Shown here: one piece after another, positions 13,422 through 15,809 of the stretch
Layout of the letters: every line of letters begins with the position of its first letter
Numbering within the stretch: position 1 is the stretch's first letter
Assembly (NCBI GenBank): GCA_905236375.1
Contig: CAJOOW010000077.1
Location: forward strand, 1 to 15,809
DNA from: an uncultured Alphaproteobacteria bacterium
Lineage (GTDB): Bacteria; Pseudomonadota; Alphaproteobacteria; RUG11792
Direction: 5' to 3'
DNA: 15,809 nucleotides
Position numbers and translations under genes: made by a program
The notes under the pieces: model-generated
Databases searched by the model: none
What the model was told of the DNA's origin: nothing
The model's input: only the letters and a program-made list of their open reading frames with translations

Positions 13422-15479
13422 ATGGAAGCAAGTAATGTCGAAAACGCAAAAGTTTTAAAATTTGTTATTAAGAGGGATGGGACATTTGCTCCATTTGAAC
13501 TCGAAAAAATTACAAATGCTATTAACGGTGCAGCAACAGCAACAGAGGAATTTGGCATTTCAGAAGCCAGGACTTTAGCTCATAGTGTTGCTGGAAAATT
13601 GATAGCAAAATACCCGAAATCTGCACCAACTATAGAAGATATACAGGATATTGTTGAAGAAACTTTGATAGAAAACAATCATCTAAAAACCGCAAAGGCT
13701 TATATCCTATACAGAGATCAACATGCTAAATTACGGGCTGAAAAACGATCTTTTGTTAATGCTGTTTCAACGGTTGATGAATATATTGATCAGCTAGATT
13801 GGCGAGTAAAGGCTAACGCAAACTCGGGATATTCTCTAGGCGGATTGATTTTAAATCTTTCTGGAAAAGTTGTTGCTAATTATTGGCTCAATAGAGTTTA
13901 TACCTCAAAAATAGCAGAAGCTCACGTGAATGGATTTTTTCATATTCATGATTTGGATATGCTTTGTGGATATTGCGCTGGTTGGTCATTGAGAACTTTA
14001 TTACAAGAAGGATTTAATGGGGTTGGAGGAAAAGCTGAGGCAATGCCTGCTAGACATCTTTCAACTGCTTTTTCCCAAGTCGTAAATTTCCTTGGAACTC
14101 TTCAAAATGAATGGGCTGGAGCTCAGGCTTTTAGTTCATTTGATACCTATATGGCTCCATTTGTGAAAAAAGACAATTTGAGTTATGAAGATGTTTATCA
14201 GGAGATGCAATCTTTCATTTATAACTTGAATATACCAACAAGATGGGGAACTCAAACTCCGTTTACAAACTTAACATTTGATTGGGTTTGTCCAGACGAT
14301 TTGAAAGGAGATCATCCAATTATTGGTGGAGAAGAAATGCCATTTACTTATGGTGAACTCCAAAAAGAAATGAATATGATAAATAAAGCCTATATAGAAG
14401 TAATGACAAAAGGCGATGCAAAAGGCAGGGTATTTACATTCCCGATTCCAACTTACAATATAACAAAAGATTTTGATTGGGAAGGAGAAAATGTTGACAG
14501 ACTTTTTGAAATGACTGCAAAATACGGAGTGCCTTATTTTCAGAACTTTGTAAATTCGGATCTAAGCCCAAATATGATTAGATCAATGTGTTGCAGATTA
14601 CAGCTTGATTTAAGAGAACTTTTGAAGAGAGGCAATGCTCTTTTTGGTTCTGCAGAACAAACTGGATCCATAGGAGTTGTAACAATTAACTGTGCAAGAC
14701 TCGGATATTTGCACAAGGGAGATGAATTAGGGTTGATATCACATCTGGATGATCTTTTAAGAACTGCAAAGAACAGCTTAGAAATAAAAAGGAAGATAGT
14801 AACGAGATTGATGGAAGGTGGCCTTTATCCTTATACAAAACGATATCTTGGAACTTATAAAAACCATTTTTCGACAATTGGCGTTAATGGAATGAATGAA
14901 ATGGTTCGAAATTTTACGAATGATGAAAAAGACATAGCGAATGAAGAAGGACGAGATTTTGCCATTAGAGTTTTAGATCACATCAGAGAAAAACTTGTTG
15001 AGTTTCAAAAGGAAACAGGACATCTTTATAACCTAGAAGCAACTCCAGCAGAAGGAGCAATGTATAGATTTGCCAGAGAAGACGCAAAGAGATATCCTGA
15101 TATTATTCAAGCAGGGACAAAAGAAGCCCCATACTATACAAACTCATCACAATTGCCTGCGAATTATACAGATGATCTTTTTGAGGCTCTTGATCATCAA
15201 GAAGTTCTGCAAAGGAAATATACCGGCGGCACGGTTATTCATTTATTTATGGGTGAAAGAGTTTCGGATTGCTCTGTATGCAAGGATTTAATTAGAAAGG
15301 TCTTGACGAGATATAAAATTCCATATATAACGATTACTCCGACTTTTTCAATCTGCCCAGTTCATGGCTATCTTGAAGGGGCTCAAGAATTTTGCCCAAA
15401 ATGCGATGAAGAGCTGATAAAGAGACAACTCCTTTCGGGAAATATTATAAGTGATGAAATTTGCGGAAAGTGTGCTTAA
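13422..15479 (+). CDS. nrdD: Anaerobic ribonucleoside-triphosphate reductase homologue (class III, NrdD), lacking an evident glycyl-radical segment
   Basis: 685 residues from the ATG at 13422; GGAGAG lies 8 bases before it, while the ATG at 13407 has no ribosome site. An ATP-cone domain (about 10-100, starting VIKRDGTFAPFELEKI) controls activity by ATP/dATP in this family. The core has the GYCAGWSL segment with C185, SMCCRLQLD at 388-396 with C390/C391, and the SAEQTGSIGVVTINCARLGYL stretch, all typical of NrdD, which makes dNTPs without oxygen using a glycyl radical installed by NrdG. The zinc site is present: CPVHGYLEGAQEFCPKC at 645-661. In the family, a short linker is then followed by the radical glycine in an RVxGY-type motif. 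Here the protein ends 24 residues later with DEICGKCA and has no such motif, in this frame or in any plus frame up to the next tRNA. No nrdG is in the window. Family assignment is confident; activity is open. Confidence 0.9.
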   Translation: MEASNVENAKVLKFVIKRDGTFAPFELEKITNAINGAATATEEFGISEARTLAHSVAGKLIAKYPKSAPTIEDIQDIVEETLIENNHLKTAKAYILYRDQHAKLRAEKRSFVNAVSTVDEYIDQLDWRVKANANSGYSLGGLILNLSGKVVANYWLNRVYTSKIAEAHVNGFFHIHDLDMLCGYCAGWSLRTLLQEGFNGVGGKAEAMPARHLSTAFSQVVNFLGTLQNEWAGAQAFSSFDTYMAPFVKKDNLSYEDVYQEMQSFIYNLNIPTRWGTQTPFTNLTFDWVCPDDLKGDHPIIGGEEMPFTYGELQKEMNMINKAYIEVMTKGDAKGRVFTFPIPTYNITKDFDWEGENVDRLFEMTAKYGVPYFQNFVNSDLSPNMIRSMCCRLQLDLRELLKRGNALFGSAEQTGSIGVVTINCARLGYLHKGDELGLISHLDDLLRTAKNSLEIKRKIVTRLMEGGLYPYTKRYLGTYKNHFSTIGVNGMNEMVRNFTNDEKDIANEEGRDFAIRVLDHIREKLVEFQKETGHLYNLEATPAEGAMYRFAREDAKRYPDIIQAGTKEAPYYTNSSQLPANYTDDLFEALDHQEVLQRKYTGGTVIHLFMGERVSDCSVCKDLIRKVLTRYKIPYITITPTFSICPVHGYLEGAQEFCPKCDEELIKRQLLSGNIISDEICGKCA

Positions 15480-15573
15480 TAATATAATTAAGTAAAAAGA
15501 AAACTGTGCATATCCGCATTTTCCCTTGAAAACGATTGAGATTTTGTTATTTATGTGATAGGCTATAGTGCAT

Positions 15574-15650
15574 GTCCTCGTAGCTCAGATGGATAGAGCG
15601 CAAGATTCCTAATCCTGAGGCCGTGGGTTCGAATCCCGCCGGGGACACCA
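15574..15650 (+). tRNA. tRNA-Arg (anticodon CCT)
   Basis: The acceptor GTCCTCG pairs with CGGGGAC (one G-T pair), the discriminator is A and CCA is encoded. The anticodon loop TTCCTAA gives CCT, reading AGG. The T arm is GTGGG-TTCGAAT-CCCGC. The anticodon stem CAAGA/TCCTG has an A-C mismatch at 29-41, unusual but tolerated in some tRNAs. No convincing promoter was found close upstream: TATAGT at 15564-15569 is too near the gene. It may depend on read-through from nrdD. Confidence 0.94.
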
Positions 15651-15659
15651 CTTATAGCT

Positions 15660-15693
15660 AGGGCTGTGAGCCTGAGATTATCTGTTTTTTTTT
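15660..15693 (+). terminator. Possible terminator after tRNA-Arg
   Basis: AGGGCT (15660-15665) can pair with AGCCT (15669-15673) with one bulged G and a GTG loop. Nine T residues follow at 15685-15693, but 11 bases away, so the geometry is not classical. The T run overlaps the stop codon of the convergent outer-membrane protein gene. Confidence 0.35.
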
Positions 15694-15809
15694 AGAATCT
15701 GTATCCGATTCCGAGTTTGATTGTGTGTGATGAGTTCTTGATTTTATGAGTGACGCCATTTAATGTCTTGCTCATCTTCGCCTTGAATTCATAGTTATAT
15801 TCAAGTTTC
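15692..15809 (-). CDS. Outer-membrane beta-barrel protein, C-terminal fragment (5' end outside window)
   Basis: 38 codons are visible on the minus strand, stopping at TAA (complement of 15692-15694). They read as two alternating amphipathic strands joined by a lysine/asparagine-rich loop, and end TIKLGIGYRF. A final strand ending in Tyr-x-Phe is the recognition signal for outer-membrane barrel insertion, seen in OmpA-like and opacity-type porins. The frame stays open to the window edge. Its exact family cannot be told from this tail; it does not look like a copy of the porin at 2036-3469, which ends GAKVCF. It converges on tRNA-Arg. Confidence 0.7.
   Translation of the reverse strand, partial: KLEYNYEFKAKMSKTLNGVTHKIKNSSHTIKLGIGYRF

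Overview
The window is AT-rich, densely coded bacterial DNA. It looks like a host-associated or anaerobic, reduced-genome alphaproteobacterium, possibly related to Holosporales or to gut RF32-type lineages. The grounds are a class I (archaeal-type) lysyl-tRNA synthetase, a single bifunctional Rel/SpoT protein, a Gram-negative porin and a second outer-membrane beta-barrel, low GC, and an oxygen-independent class III ribonucleotide reductase homologue. The lineage is inferred from gene content only.

Layout. (1) 1-1945, plus: the 3' end of an RNase E/G gene overlaps a periplasmic M48 metalloprotease with a TPR-like tail; a hairpin terminator follows. (2) 2036-7273, minus: a 477-residue porin, a full-length (p)ppGpp synthetase/hydrolase and transcription termination factor Rho, each with its own candidate promoter. 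(3) 7274-7920: a 650-base gap with the rho leader, a strong bidirectional terminator-like hairpin and a probable unassigned structured RNA on the minus strand with a near-consensus promoter; the fabI promoter lies at its right edge. (4) 7921-8691: fabI. (5) 8711-8923: a tRNA-His/tRNA-Thr transcription unit. (6) 8924-9286: no gene; several inverted repeats and three tandem 11-bp repeats. (7) 9287-9595, minus: a small secreted acidic protein of unknown function. (8) 9736-11701, plus: smpB, truA and a shortened PRPP-synthetase-like gene, translationally coupled by 4-base overlaps. (9) 11842-15479, plus: class I lysS followed 20 bases later by an NrdD homologue. (10) 15574-15650: tRNA-Arg(CCU), then the 3' end of a minus-strand outer-membrane protein running off the window.

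Most genes are information processing (RNase E, Rho, SmpB, TruA, LysRS, three tRNAs), stringent response (Rel), lipid and nucleotide metabolism (FabI, Prs-like, NrdD) and envelope (porin, M48 protease, beta-barrel). No phage genes, CRISPR array or complete transposon were seen. The two observations most worth checking are that the NrdD homologue ends immediately after its zinc-binding cysteines, where the glycyl-radical segment should begin, and the unassigned structured RNA between rho and fabI.
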